From Nitrospirota bacterium (lineage in GTDB: Bacteria > Nitrospirota > Thermodesulfovibrionia > UBA6902): 64,000 bases of DNA. The DNA lies in assembly GCA_016215115.1 (NCBI GenBank), contig JACRLN010000020.1, forward strand, positions 28,766 through 92,765, in the 5' to 3' direction. Each line of letters starts with the position of its first letter. Within the stretch, counting starts at the first letter, position 1. The notes under the pieces are model-generated. The model did no database searches. It had not been told where the DNA came from and saw nothing but the letters and a program-made list of their open reading frames with translations. Positions 9,892-17,679 of this stretch are shown one piece after another. The position numbers and the translations under genes were made by a program.

Positions 9892-10003
9892 TTAATATTA
9901 CTAAAGTTTTTCAAATTTGTTTCCGATATATAGATTAACGAGTTCAATAAAAACATTATTTACTTGATAACTTAATCAAGTTAAACAGAGCAAGGAGGCA
10001 AGA

Positions 10004-10576
10004 ATGAAAAAAGAAATAAGACAGAAAGGGTTTACACTCGTCGAGCTGGCGATAGTGATGGTGATCATCGGTTTATTGATTGGTGCTGTTCTGAAGGGAC
10101 AGGCGATGATTGATGACGCAAAACAGAAAAGAATGTTTAATGACCTTCAGGGGATAAGCGCAGCTTATTTTACTTATTTCGACAGGTACGGGGCGGTACC
10201 AGGCGATGATCCAAACACAAATGCTCGCTGGGGCATTGCTGATGGCACTGGTACCGGTTTTATTGCTGGTGCAGAAGCAACAATAGCATGGCAGGGGCTG
10301 CGGTATGCAGGATTACTTTCAGGCGACCCTGCTTCGGCCGGTGCTGCGGCGCCACCCAGACATCCTTATGGCGGGCAATATGGTTTTGGAAATGCAGCTT
10401 TTGCAGGATTTGGGACAGGAACTGTGACAAGAAACTTTATTGTTGTTAATGCTATATCCGGCAGTGTTGCCGAGGCTGCTGATAGAAAGTTTGATGATGG
10501 GATTTTTGACACAGGCACTGTTCGTGGGAGTGCAGCTTATACGACTGCATCAGTTGATTTGCAATATATTCTGTAA
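10004..10576 (+). CDS. Type IV prepilin-like protein
   Basis: 190 residues beginning with a class III (prepilin) signal: a short basic leader MKKEIRQKG, then FTLVELAIVMVIIGLLIGAV with the invariant Glu at +5. PilD would cleave after the Gly, N-methylate the Phe, and leave a hydrophobic assembly helix. The rest is a globular domain with the common pseudopilin start AKQKRMFNDLQGISAAYFTYFDRYGAVPGDD. The ribosome site is AAGGAGG. It could be a major pilin, a type II secretion pseudopilin or a minor pilin. No assembly ATPase or platform gene is nearby. A terminator at 10604 follows it. Confidence 0.85.
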   Translation: MKKEIRQKGFTLVELAIVMVIIGLLIGAVLKGQAMIDDAKQKRMFNDLQGISAAYFTYFDRYGAVPGDDPNTNARWGIADGTGTGFIAGAEATIAWQGLRYAGLLSGDPASAGAAAPPRHPYGGQYGFGNAAFAGFGTGTVTRNFIVVNAISGSVAEAADRKFDDGIFDTGTVRGSAAYTTASVDLQYIL

Positions 10577-10603
10577 TACAAGAAAAGTTAAAATGCGTAA
10601 TAT

Positions 10604-10631
10604 AAAAGGGGCGAAAAATCGTCCCCTTTTT
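10604..10631 (+). terminator. Rho-independent terminator after the prepilin gene
   Basis: AAAAGGGG pairs with CCCCTTTTT around a short loop, followed by T residues. It lies 28 bases after the prepilin stop, so it should separate the first prepilin gene from the 63-residue gene and the second prepilin. Confidence 0.75.
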
Positions 10632-10668
10632 GCTTTGAGCGCTTGTTTTGATTTAAAATTAGCCTGTA

Positions 10669-10860
10669 ATGTATAAAGTATTGTTCATAAGATTGACTGG
10701 AATAATAGGGCTGGCGCTTGTATTATGCGGATATTATCTCTTCTGGATCTCGCCTGATACGGAAATAAGTAAAGTGATAATGAGAACGAGAATCGCAATA
10801 ATTGTTAATTTGCTGGGGAATATAATGGTTGTATTTTATCTTTATAAGAGGCAGTCGTGA
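10669..10860 (+). CDS. Small two-pass membrane protein
   Basis: 63 residues with two hydrophobic segments (about 8-27 and 40-58) and a short polar loop containing SPDTEISKVIMRTR. No family recognised. Its stop overlaps the GTG start of the second prepilin by four bases (GTGA), which suggests translational coupling and a role with that prepilin. No clear ribosome site is visible before its ATG, so expression depends on context. It could also be a chance frame, but the overlap and the clean two-helix pattern favour a real gene. Confidence 0.5.
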   Translation: MYKVLFIRLTGIIGLALVLCGYYLFWISPDTEISKVIMRTRIAIIVNLLGNIMVVFYLYKRQS

Positions 10861-12596
10861 AAGAGGAAATAATAAAACGAAAAGCAGTTACATTGAAAAA
10901 CCCGAAATCCGAAACTCAAAACTCAAAACTCAGAACTAAAAACTTAAAAGGCTTCACCCTCGTAGAGATTGCGATTGTGCTTGTAATTGTGGGTTTGCTG
11001 ATTGGAATGGGAGCAACGTTAATAGGTCCTTTAACGAGAAGGGTGAAATATAATGAGACAAAAAATACTGTTGAAAAGGTTCTTGAAGCCATCAATGGAT
11101 TTGCTATAGCGAACAAGAGGCTGCCTGCTTTACTGACAGATCTTAGTGTAAAAAATACAGATTCTTACAATGGAGGTTTGCAGTATTATTTTGCAGGTGG
11201 CTTAACTACATCCAATCTTTGCACCACTCAGGGGACCTATCTGACAGTTAACGACGGGGCAGCTCCGCCCAAAACAAATGTGGCGTTTATCATATTTAGT
11301 CAAGGTGAGAATTTGTGCAACCAGACCGGAGATGCTTCCACTTCCCCTCTGTTTAATATTATAAATACAGGCGTGCAGACTGCATGTATAGGGGGTGCAG
11401 GCACTCCTGGTTATGACGACATTGTAATGTATCAGGACATAAATACACTGAGGCAGCAAATCTGCAATTCATTCAAGATAGTGACGGACAGCCTGCCGAC
11501 AGGGACGGAGGAAGTAGCTTATTCGTCCACGACACTGGATGCAACGGATGGAACGATTCCTTACACATGGTCTTTAGCCACTGGTTCTTCTATGCCTCCG
11601 GGATTGAATTTGGCGAGTAATGGCGCTATTTCAGGGACACCTACTACAGACGGCAGTTATAATTTTACAGTTCAGGTATGTGATAACGATGATCCCAATT
11701 TGCCGAATGATTGTCCGCCTACTACTAATAAAGACAGAGTCGCTACAAAAAGCCTTTCAATTACGATAAACCCAAATGACCCGAGAATAACCACGGAGTT
11801 CCTGACTTATGGCACGGTTAATCAGGCGTATCCCAGCACCATATTAAGTGCTACAGGCGGAAAAACTACCCCTCCACCACCATATACATGGGCAATCGTA
11901 GGTTTGCCGGCGGGCTTAAGTTACAATGCAGGCACAGGTGAAATATCAGGGACCCCAACTGCGGAAGGGACATATCCAATTACTGTAACGGTTACAGATA
12001 ATGGTTCAAGAACTGCATCAAAAACTCTTTCCATTACAATTAATCCCTCAGGTACCGGCGGAGGCGGCGGAGGAGGTGGTGGGGGTAGCGCTCCAACATG
12101 CAGTGTGTCTGCGAGTCCTGATGTAATATTATCAGGCAGGACTACAACATTAAGCTTCAGTATTTCAAATGGCCCTGCATATGCGAGTTTTTCGCCTCAA
12201 AACGGCACCTGCACAACTTTTTCAGGTTCAACTGGAGGTTCATGTACAACCGGATCGCTTTCTTCAAAGACCACATATGTCCTTTCAGTCAGCAATGCTA
12301 ACGGAAGCGCTTCATGTTCGACAGTAGTATTTATAGGACAAGCCGCTTACAGGGTATGGAATAATACAGGTTCACGGTATGATTTCAATGTTGACGGCAC
12401 ATGCTTGAGGGTAAATAATGGAATTGAAATTACAACCGGAGCCTTACGACTCAACTCAGGAGAAACAATTTATCGTTATTCAACGAATAACGGTTCCTGC
12501 GGCGGAGCCGCACAGGCGCTATTAACTTACAATTCTGCAGTTTATGCTGACAGCAACAATAATGGTTTGGTGAATTTTACCGGAACTGACAGGTAG
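10857..12596 (+). CDS. Large prepilin-like protein with two Ig-like (He_PIG) domains
   Basis: 579 residues. A long basic leader of about 32 residues ends in KG, followed by FTLVEIAIVLVIVGLLIGMG (Glu at +5), so it is a PilD substrate. After a pilin-like region come two putative-Ig repeats of the He_PIG type, at about 205-305 and 310-398. Each carries the signature PxGLxxxxxGxISGTPT (PPGLNLASNGAISGTPT; PAGLSYNAGTGEISGTPT). A run of ten glycines near residue 400 links to a cysteine-containing C-terminal domain. The layout suggests a minor pilin or pilus-tip adhesin displayed outside the cell. Most of the leader (10913-10947) is encoded by heptamer repeats of the AACTCAA type. A small membrane protein overlaps its start. 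Confidence 0.75.
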   Translation: MKEEIIKRKAVTLKNPKSETQNSKLRTKNLKGFTLVEIAIVLVIVGLLIGMGATLIGPLTRRVKYNETKNTVEKVLEAINGFAIANKRLPALLTDLSVKNTDSYNGGLQYYFAGGLTTSNLCTTQGTYLTVNDGAAPPKTNVAFIIFSQGENLCNQTGDASTSPLFNIINTGVQTACIGGAGTPGYDDIVMYQDINTLRQQICNSFKIVTDSLPTGTEEVAYSSTTLDATDGTIPYTWSLATGSSMPPGLNLASNGAISGTPTTDGSYNFTVQVCDNDDPNLPNDCPPTTNKDRVATKSLSITINPNDPRITTEFLTYGTVNQAYPSTILSATGGKTTPPPPYTWAIVGLPAGLSYNAGTGEISGTPTAEGTYPITVTVTDNGSRTASKTLSITINPSGTGGGGGGGGGGSAPTCSVSASPDVILSGRTTTLSFSISNGPAYASFSPQNGTCTTFSGSTGGSCTTGSLSSKTTYVLSVSNANGSASCSTVVFIGQAAYRVWNNTGSRYDFNVDGTCLRVNNGIEITTGALRLNSGETIYRYSTNNGSCGGAAQALLTYNSAVYADSNNNGLVNFTGTDR

Positions 12597-12632
12597 AGAG
12601 TTAGGAGTTAGGGGATAGGTGATAGGTGATTT
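12597..12632. repeat. Short heptamer repeats (GAGTTAG, ATAGGTG)
   Basis: Between the convergent prepilin and rnr genes the DNA consists of slightly diverged 7-base units: GAGTTAG twice, then GGATAGGTGATAGGTGAT. It is a class C tandem array only 36 bases long. Confidence 0.65.
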
Positions 12633-12636
12633 TGCT

Positions 12637-13797
12637 TTATACGAGCCCTAACGATATTTCCCTATCTTCGATATTAACCCGCTCTATCCGTACATTTACT
12701 TCTTTTCCAATTGTAAATGTTTTATTTTTACGTCTGCCGATCAGACGGTAATTCTTTTCATCAAACCTGTAGTAGTCATCAGGCATGTATGAAACATGCA
12801 GAAAACCTTCCACAAAAAAGTCCTTCAATTGTATCTTCAGGCCGTGTGAAGAAATGTTTGAGACGATACCTTCATATTCATCTCCGATCTTGTCTTTCAT
12901 AAACCACACTCTCATTGCATTGATTATCTCCCTTTCGGCTTCATCAGCAGCCCTCTCCGTCTTTGAAGAATGCGCGGCTATTTCCGGCAAAAGTTTTTCA
13001 AAATACTCACGTTTTTCTTTTGAGAATTTACTTTTCACCAGGGAATCCCTGAGTATTCTGTGGACGACAAGATCGGGATATCTTCTTATCGGCGATGTGA
13101 AATGAGTATAACTTTCAGATGCAAGACCAAAATGCCCTGAGTTTTCCGTGGAGTATTTTGCCTGTTTAAGTGAACGCAGGAGGAGTATATTCAGCAGGGA
13201 TTCCTCAACAGATCCTTTAATTTTATTTATAAGGGACTGAAAGGTTCCCGCATCTGATTTTTTATAATGCAGACCGAAGGAATTAAAAATGGGTTTAAGT
13301 TCATCAAGCTTATAGGGATCAGGTTTTTCATGTACTCTGTAAATTGACGGGAGCCCGATATTCTCAAGATGTGACGCAACTGCTTCGTTGGCTGCTATCA
13401 TAAACTCCTCAATAACCATATGTGCAAGGTTCCGCTCAGCTTTGATGATTGCACCGGGTCTTCCCTGTATGTCAAGGAGCACTTCAGGTTCCGGCAGATC
13501 AAAATCAAGACTGCCGCGCTTTATTCTTTTATCTCTTAAAATTTCGCAAAGCTCCTCCATGTTCTCAAGACTCTCAAGCAGGTAATCGTATTTTCCCCTC
13601 TCATCGCGGTCCTTATCAACAAGAATCTTTCTTACCGAAGTATATGTCATTCTCTCGTTGCTGTTTATGAGGCTGGGATAAAAGTCCTTCCTGATCATCT
13701 GTCCTTTTTTATCAAAGTGCATCTCGACGGTGAATGTCGGCCGGTCCTGTCCCGGTACAAGACTGCACAGGTCATTTGAAAGTTTTTCAGGCAGCAT
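12637..13797 (-). CDS. rnr: RNase R, C-terminal part (frameshifted from the N-terminal part)
   Basis: 386 residues that continue the RNB catalytic domain of RNase R. They begin MLPEKLSNDLCSLVPGQDRP, a sequence that in intact RNase R follows the YFPxxVxP motif directly. RNB motifs HFTSPIRRYPDLVVHRIL and a C-terminal S1 RNA-binding domain (about 300-380: EYEGIVSNISSHGLKIQLKD) are present. The frame differs by one base from the upstream part (13787-14737). The ATG used here is simply the in-frame Met of the full protein, not an evident start. See the frameshift entry at 13799. Either the gene is intact and the sequence has an indel, or RNase R is inactivated or made by frameshifting. Confidence 0.85.
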   Translation of the reverse strand: MLPEKLSNDLCSLVPGQDRPTFTVEMHFDKKGQMIRKDFYPSLINSNERMTYTSVRKILVDKDRDERGKYDYLLESLENMEELCEILRDKRIKRGSLDFDLPEPEVLLDIQGRPGAIIKAERNLAHMVIEEFMIAANEAVASHLENIGLPSIYRVHEKPDPYKLDELKPIFNSFGLHYKKSDAGTFQSLINKIKGSVEESLLNILLLRSLKQAKYSTENSGHFGLASESYTHFTSPIRRYPDLVVHRILRDSLVKSKFSKEKREYFEKLLPEIAAHSSKTERAADEAEREIINAMRVWFMKDKIGDEYEGIVSNISSHGLKIQLKDFFVEGFLHVSYMPDDYYRFDEKNYRLIGRRKNKTFTIGKEVNVRIERVNIEDREISLGLV

Positions 13798-14737
13798 CGG
13801 GGACTACGTTTCCCGGAAAATAAACGCTTGTGCCTCTGCGCCTTGCTTCAAGGTCAATTACTGAATCCCACAGTACATAATGACTTACATCCGCAATATG
13901 AACAAAAAGTATAAAACCGTCATTTGTTTTTTTGATAGATACGGCATCATCAAAATCTTTTGCCGTCTCGCCGTCAATTGTTACGGTCAAAAGGCTTCGG
14001 CAATTAATCCTCTTTTGCAGAGATATTTCTCCGGTAAGTTCTTTAACTTCAGAGAGTACTGCAGAGGGAAATTTGCGGGAAAGGGAATATTCTTCAATAA
14101 TAGTATCAATTTCATCAGCCGGTTCAGTAATATCAGTGAGGATTTTCAAGACCCTTCCTTCAGCGGGTTTAATAGCAGTCGGATAAGAAGTAAGTTCAAT
14201 AACTACATTATCACCGTCTTTTGCGCCGGACTTATTGCCGGGACTGACCAATATGCCGAAAGGTATTTTTCTGCTTTTTGGTTTCACGTAGAAAATGTCT
14301 CCCTCACGATAACACATCCCCACAATTTTCTTCTGAGCCCGCTCAAGGATTTTTATGATACTGCCTTCTCTTCTTGCCATACTTTCAATACGGGCTACTA
14401 CCCTGTCACCTGACATGGCACCGGAAGTCTTTCGAGGAGGAATGAAAAGATCTCTTTCCCCGGATTTGTCAGGAATCAGAAACCCATATCCGTCTCTATG
14501 CGCCTCAAAAGACCCTGTGACGAGATTCATCTTGTCAGCCAGACCGTAGAAACCTGATCTTGTCTTGAAAATATCACCTGACTTTATTAAAGATTCCATA
14601 ATTCGCTTAAGAGGGCGCATTTCTTTTTTATAAATGCCGAGCGTTTTTGCAATTTCCTTGAGGTTTACAGGCCTGTCGGTTTTTGTCCTGAGGAAATTCA
14701 GGACGGCTTCTTTGTTATTGAGATCTTTTGGAATCAT
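13787..14737 (-). CDS. rnr: RNase R, N-terminal part
   Basis: 316 residues: an N-terminal helix-turn-helix (about 10-70), two cold-shock OB domains (about 70-210), and the start of the RNB exonuclease domain with the four-Asp metal site DGETAKDFDD. It ends RRRGTSVYFPGNVVP then four unrelated residues and TGA. RNase R degrades structured RNA 3' to 5' and takes part in rRNA and tmRNA quality control. With the downstream part the protein would be about 702 residues, the usual RNase R length. The start ATG overlaps the end of cobA-hemD by 23 bases on the same strand, so the two are co-transcribed. Confidence 0.9.
   Translation of the reverse strand: MIPKDLNNKEAVLNFLRTKTDRPVNLKEIAKTLGIYKKEMRPLKRIMESLIKSGDIFKTRSGFYGLADKMNLVTGSFEAHRDGYGFLIPDKSGERDLFIPPRKTSGAMSGDRVVARIESMARREGSIIKILERAQKKIVGMCYREGDIFYVKPKSRKIPFGILVSPGNKSGAKDGDNVVIELTSYPTAIKPAEGRVLKILTDITEPADEIDTIIEEYSLSRKFPSAVLSEVKELTGEISLQKRINCRSLLTVTIDGETAKDFDDAVSIKKTNDGFILFVHIADVSHYVLWDSVIDLEARRRGTSVYFPGNVVPDAA
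13799..13802 (-). other. Frameshift site in rnr (run of four C on the coding strand)
   Basis: On the minus strand the junction reads GTC CCC GAT GCT GCC TGA in the N-terminal frame. Removing one C gives GTC CCG ATG CTG CCT GAA, which restores the family sequence V-P-M-L-P-E. The defect is therefore one extra base in a CCCC run. A sequencing or assembly indel is the simplest reading. A true mutation or +1 slippage at CCC-G are alternatives. Confidence 0.85.
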
Positions 14738-16298
14738 GAAGTTTTTTCGCCCACTTTATTATTTCATTCACCATTGCATCGATCGTTGCTTCCTTTGGCA
14801 TTATGCTGACTTTCAATCCTGCCTTCTCCACGGCTTTTGCAGTGACCGGGCCGATTACTGCAATCGCAACATCTTTCAGCAGACCCTCTGCATCCTCTCC
14901 TGCTATATCCATAAAATTATTAAAAGTCGCTGCGCTTGTAAATGTTGCTATGGTGATTTTACCTTCTTTTAAAAACCGTTTTAATCTTTTGCCGTGTGTT
15001 TCAGGTTTTACAGCCCTGTATGCAGTGACGACGTCAATCTCTCCGCCGAGTTCTTTTATCTTCTCAGGGAGGATTTCCCGTCCAACCTCTGCCCTTGGAA
15101 GAAGAAATCTTACCCCTCTTAGCGCGGAAGTGCGGAAGTGCGGAAGTGCGGAAGTTTTATCTTCATTACTTTTGCACTTTTGCACTATTGCACTTATCAG
15201 TCCTTCCGCATTAAATTCCTCAGGCACCAGGTCTACTTTTATTCCGTAATTATTAATTGCTGCTGCGGTCTTTGAACCAACCGCGCATATTTTTATTCCC
15301 TTCAAATCCCTTATATCCCTGCCTCTGTCAAATAATCGCTTAAAGAAATATTTCACGCCGTTTGCGCTTGTGAGTATCAGCCAGTTGTAGAATTCAATTT
15401 TATCTATTGCATTATCGAGCTCTGTCCAGTCTTCAGGTGGTACAATCTCTATGGTATTAAATTCGATAATTTCCGCCCCAAGTTCTTCCAATGGTTCAAA
15501 CCCCTCCGAATGTTCTCTTGTGACAAGAATACGCTGCCCGAAGAGAGGTTTCTTTTCATACCATTTGAGAACTTCTCTCAGCTTCACAACATCTCCGACT
15601 ACCATAACTGCAGGTGGTTTAATTTCATTTTCTTTAACCAAATCGGATATATTTTTCAAATTACCTACAAGAGTTGTCTGATCAGCTCTTGTGCCCCAGC
15701 GTATTACAGCCACAGGGGTCTCAGAACTCCTGCCGTTGTCAATCAGCTTCTGACAGACAAGAGCGATGTTCTTAACGGTCATAAGAAACACAATTGTCCC
15801 TACGCCTGTTGCAAGCTTGGCCCAGTCAATGGAACTTTCTTCCTTGGAAGCATCTTCATAACCCGGGACAATCGCAAGTGAAGATGAATAAAGTCTGTGC
15901 GTAAGTGGAATTCCTGCGTATGCAGGCGCTGCAATTGCGGAGCTGACGCCGGGAACGATTTCAAATTCAATATCTTCTTTCGCTAATGCTTCCGCCTCTT
16001 CACCGCCTCTGCCGAATACAAACGGATCGCCGCCTTTTAACCGGCAGATAATTTTTCCTTCCTTTGCCTTTTCAACAAGAGTCAGATTTATCTCATCCTG
16101 CGTCATCGTGTGCTGTCCGCCCCGCTTGCCTGCGTAGATGAATTCAGCGTCATGATTGATGTAGTTCAGGACCTGCGCATTCAGGTGGAAATCATAAACC
16201 ACCACCTCTGCCTTTTGAAGACATTTCAGACCTTTTACTGTAAGAAGACTTACATCCCCAGGCCCGGCGCCGACTATGTAGACTTTACCTTTTTGCAT
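14715..16298 (-). CDS. cobA-hemD: Fused uroporphyrinogen-III C-methyltransferase / uroporphyrinogen-III synthase
   Basis: 527 residues carrying two enzymes of tetrapyrrole synthesis. Residues 1-245 are a SUMT/CobA methyltransferase with VYIVGAGPGDVSLLTVKG, VYDFHLN, CRLKGGDPFVFGRGGEE and GVSSAIAAPAYAGIPLTHR. It makes precorrin-2, leading to siroheme, B12 or d1-type heme. From about 253 (FGQRILVTRE) the chain is a HemD uroporphyrinogen-III synthase. CobA-HemD fusions are known in Firmicutes, Nitrospirota and delta-proteobacterial groups. About residues 368-393 are encoded by tandem repeats: four GCGGAAGT octamers plus TTGCACT units. They form an in-frame insert in the HemD half. The end overlaps the rnr start by 23 bases. 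hemA, hemC and hemB are not in the window. Confidence 0.93.
   Translation of the reverse strand: MQKGKVYIVGAGPGDVSLLTVKGLKCLQKAEVVVYDFHLNAQVLNYINHDAEFIYAGKRGGQHTMTQDEINLTLVEKAKEGKIICRLKGGDPFVFGRGGEEAEALAKEDIEFEIVPGVSSAIAAPAYAGIPLTHRLYSSSLAIVPGYEDASKEESSIDWAKLATGVGTIVFLMTVKNIALVCQKLIDNGRSSETPVAVIRWGTRADQTTLVGNLKNISDLVKENEIKPPAVMVVGDVVKLREVLKWYEKKPLFGQRILVTREHSEGFEPLEELGAEIIEFNTIEIVPPEDWTELDNAIDKIEFYNWLILTSANGVKYFFKRLFDRGRDIRDLKGIKICAVGSKTAAAINNYGIKVDLVPEEFNAEGLISAIVQKCKSNEDKTSALPHFRTSALRGVRFLLPRAEVGREILPEKIKELGGEIDVVTAYRAVKPETHGKRLKRFLKEGKITIATFTSAATFNNFMDIAGEDAEGLLKDVAIAVIGPVTAKAVEKAGLKVSIMPKEATIDAMVNEIIKWAKKLHDSKRSQ
15124..15155. repeat. Four perfect GCGGAAGT octamers inside cobA-hemD
   Basis: GCGGAAGT is repeated exactly four times, preceded by AGC (AGCGCGGAAG). 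It is followed by a second short array of TTGCACT-like units at about 15170-15195. The translated insert is in frame in HemD. A four-copy array of the near-identical unit is in leuS at 37434-37465 with the same AGCGCGGAAG lead. Confidence 0.9.
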
Positions 16299-16407
16299 GT
16301 GTTGATTTGTTTATTGTGAGTATATACCGGTTTAACTTTGCAGAAAGGTGTCGGAACCCTTACCGAACCCCACAGCAATAAAGTCGACCGACATAATTTC
16401 AGAATCA

Positions 16408-16457
16408 AGAAGAAAATTGAAAATTTGAAATTTAAAATTTTAAATTTCAAATTAAAA
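16408..16457. repeat. AATTTGA/AAATTTT heptamer-like repeat
   Basis: A run of AT-rich units of the AAATTTG/AAATTTA type forms an almost self-complementary stretch between cobA-hemD and the IHF/HU gene. The rest of the 16320-16465 gap shows nothing I can call. Confidence 0.6.
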
Positions 16458-16465
16458 TGCGTTCC

Positions 16466-16747
16466 CTAAGCCTTGTTCACCATCTCCCGCAATTCTTTGC
16501 CGACCTTGAAGAAGGGGACCTTTTTTGGCGGCACACTGACAGAGTCGCCGGTTTTTGGATTTCTGGCTTTTCTTGCATTCCTGTTGCGGAGTCTGAAATT
16601 GCCAAAACCCCTGATTTCAACTTTCCCGCCTTTTGCAAGCGCTTCCTTGATGCTCTCAAAAACGGTCTCAACGATAACTTCTACCTGCTTTTTTGAGAGA
16701 CCTTCCACTTTCTCTGCAATTTTTTCAATAAGAACCGACTTTGTCAT
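16466..16747 (-). CDS. IHF/HU-family DNA-bending protein
   Basis: 93 residues of the bacterial histone-like fold: an N-terminal helix pair (MTKSVLIEKIAEKVEGLSKKQVE), then GGKVEIRGFGNFRLRNRNARKARNP, where the beta arm carries the intercalating Pro, and PPKKVPFFKVGKELRE. The IHF-beta-like wording (GFGNF, RKARNPKTGD) and its place next to rpsA and sppA resemble ihfB, which follows rpsA in proteobacteria. HU alone would also fit, so I give no symbol. It binds and bends DNA in the nucleoid. It is part of the leftward rpsA-sppA run and is separated from sppA by a heptamer repeat. Confidence 0.9.
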   Translation of the reverse strand: MTKSVLIEKIAEKVEGLSKKQVEVIVETVFESIKEALAKGGKVEIRGFGNFRLRNRNARKARNPKTGDSVSVPPKKVPFFKVGKELREMVNKA

Positions 16748-16762
16748 AATTTCCTCCGAATA

Positions 16763-16806
16763 AAAAATTTGAAATTTGAAATTTGAGATTTGAGATTTAA
16801 AATTTC
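16763..16806. repeat. GAAATTT/GAGATTT heptamer array
   Basis: Consecutive 7-base units GAAATTT, GAAATTT, GAGATTT, GAGATTT, then AAAATTT, fill the gap between sppA and the IHF/HU gene on the minus-strand operon. It is a class C array. Confidence 0.75.
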
Positions 16807-16808
16807 CA

Positions 16809-17672
16809 TTACGGTATCATCAAGTATTTTAAACTGATGCCATGAAAGACGTTTTCCATCAGTTTTCCAGGAAATTCCCCTTTCAGTATATCAAAAAAGC
16901 TGAATTTTTCTTTTTTCTGAATAACCTGGGGCTCACCCTTGATGCCGGTCAACTTGCCTGCAAGCATGATTGCGTCCTGAAGATTTCCCAATTCATCAAC
17001 AAGTCCAAGTTCTTTTGCCATTCTGCCGGTGAATATTCTCCCGTCAGCAAGTTTTTTAATCTCCTCAAATTTCTTCTTTCTGCCCTCAGATACAGCCATA
17101 ATAAACTGATTGTGCACATCATCGAGTACGTTCTGCAAAATCTGTTTCTCTTCTGGTTTCAGTGATTTAAAAATTGATGCGATATCTTTATGCTCCCCGC
17201 TTTTTATAACTTGGGTTTCCACACCTATTTTTTGCATAAGACCTGAAATATTCGGGATTTCCATAATTACACCTATGGAACCTGTAAGCGTTCCGGCATT
17301 TGCCACAATTTTATCAGCAGGGGCGGCAATATAATATCCCCCGGAAGCTGCTACCGTACCCATTGAAACAACAACCTTTTTCTTTTCTTTAAACTTTAAG
17401 ATTTCTTCATATATTTCCTGAGATGGGGCCACGGCTCCGCCGGGACTGTCAATCCTTATAATAACGGCTTTTATAGAATTATTTTTTTCGTATTCCCTTA
17501 ATTCTTCAATAATATCGGTTGAATCAAGAATAACACCTGTAACGCGTACGAGTGCAACTTTTTCTCCTAATGGACCCTTATGGGTAAAAGTAAGCATAAG
17601 ACTCAGTACTAAAATGAGTGCTAAAATAACAGCTAAAATAATCAGAACCTTTTTCAAGTTAAAGTTCTCCAT
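16809..17672 (-). CDS. sppA: Signal peptide peptidase SppA (36K type)
   Basis: 287 residues. One N-terminal membrane anchor (about 7-27, KVLIILAVILALILVLSLML) is followed by a ClpP/crotonase-like protease domain facing the periplasm. The nucleophile region is GTVAASGGYYIAAPADKIVAN, with Ser in AASGGYY. The general-base Lys is in the GEHKDIAS segment, giving the Ser/Lys dyad of short SppA. It cleaves leftover signal peptides in the membrane. It begins 7 bases after the rpsA stop, so it is cotranscribed with the ribosomal protein S1 gene. Confidence 0.92.
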   Translation of the reverse strand: MENFNLKKVLIILAVILALILVLSLMLTFTHKGPLGEKVALVRVTGVILDSTDIIEELREYEKNNSIKAVIIRIDSPGGAVAPSQEIYEEILKFKEKKKVVVSMGTVAASGGYYIAAPADKIVANAGTLTGSIGVIMEIPNISGLMQKIGVETQVIKSGEHKDIASIFKSLKPEEKQILQNVLDDVHNQFIMAVSEGRKKKFEEIKKLADGRIFTGRMAKELGLVDELGNLQDAIMLAGKLTGIKGEPQVIQKKEKFSFFDILKGEFPGKLMENVFHGISLKYLMIP

Positions 17673-17679
17673 CCCGATT

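Noticed and set aside
9699..9938. 79-residue open frame between folP and the prepilin
   Set aside because: It is translated from a class A element and a class D repeat, has no ribosome site and no family resemblance.
13880..14413. 177-residue frame antisense to rnr
   Set aside because: Shadow of the well-supported rnr frame; composition is atypical and it has no start signal.
15124..15195. Possible CRISPR or satellite DNA in cobA-hemD
   Set aside because: Four contiguous octamers without spacers and part of a continuous reading frame.
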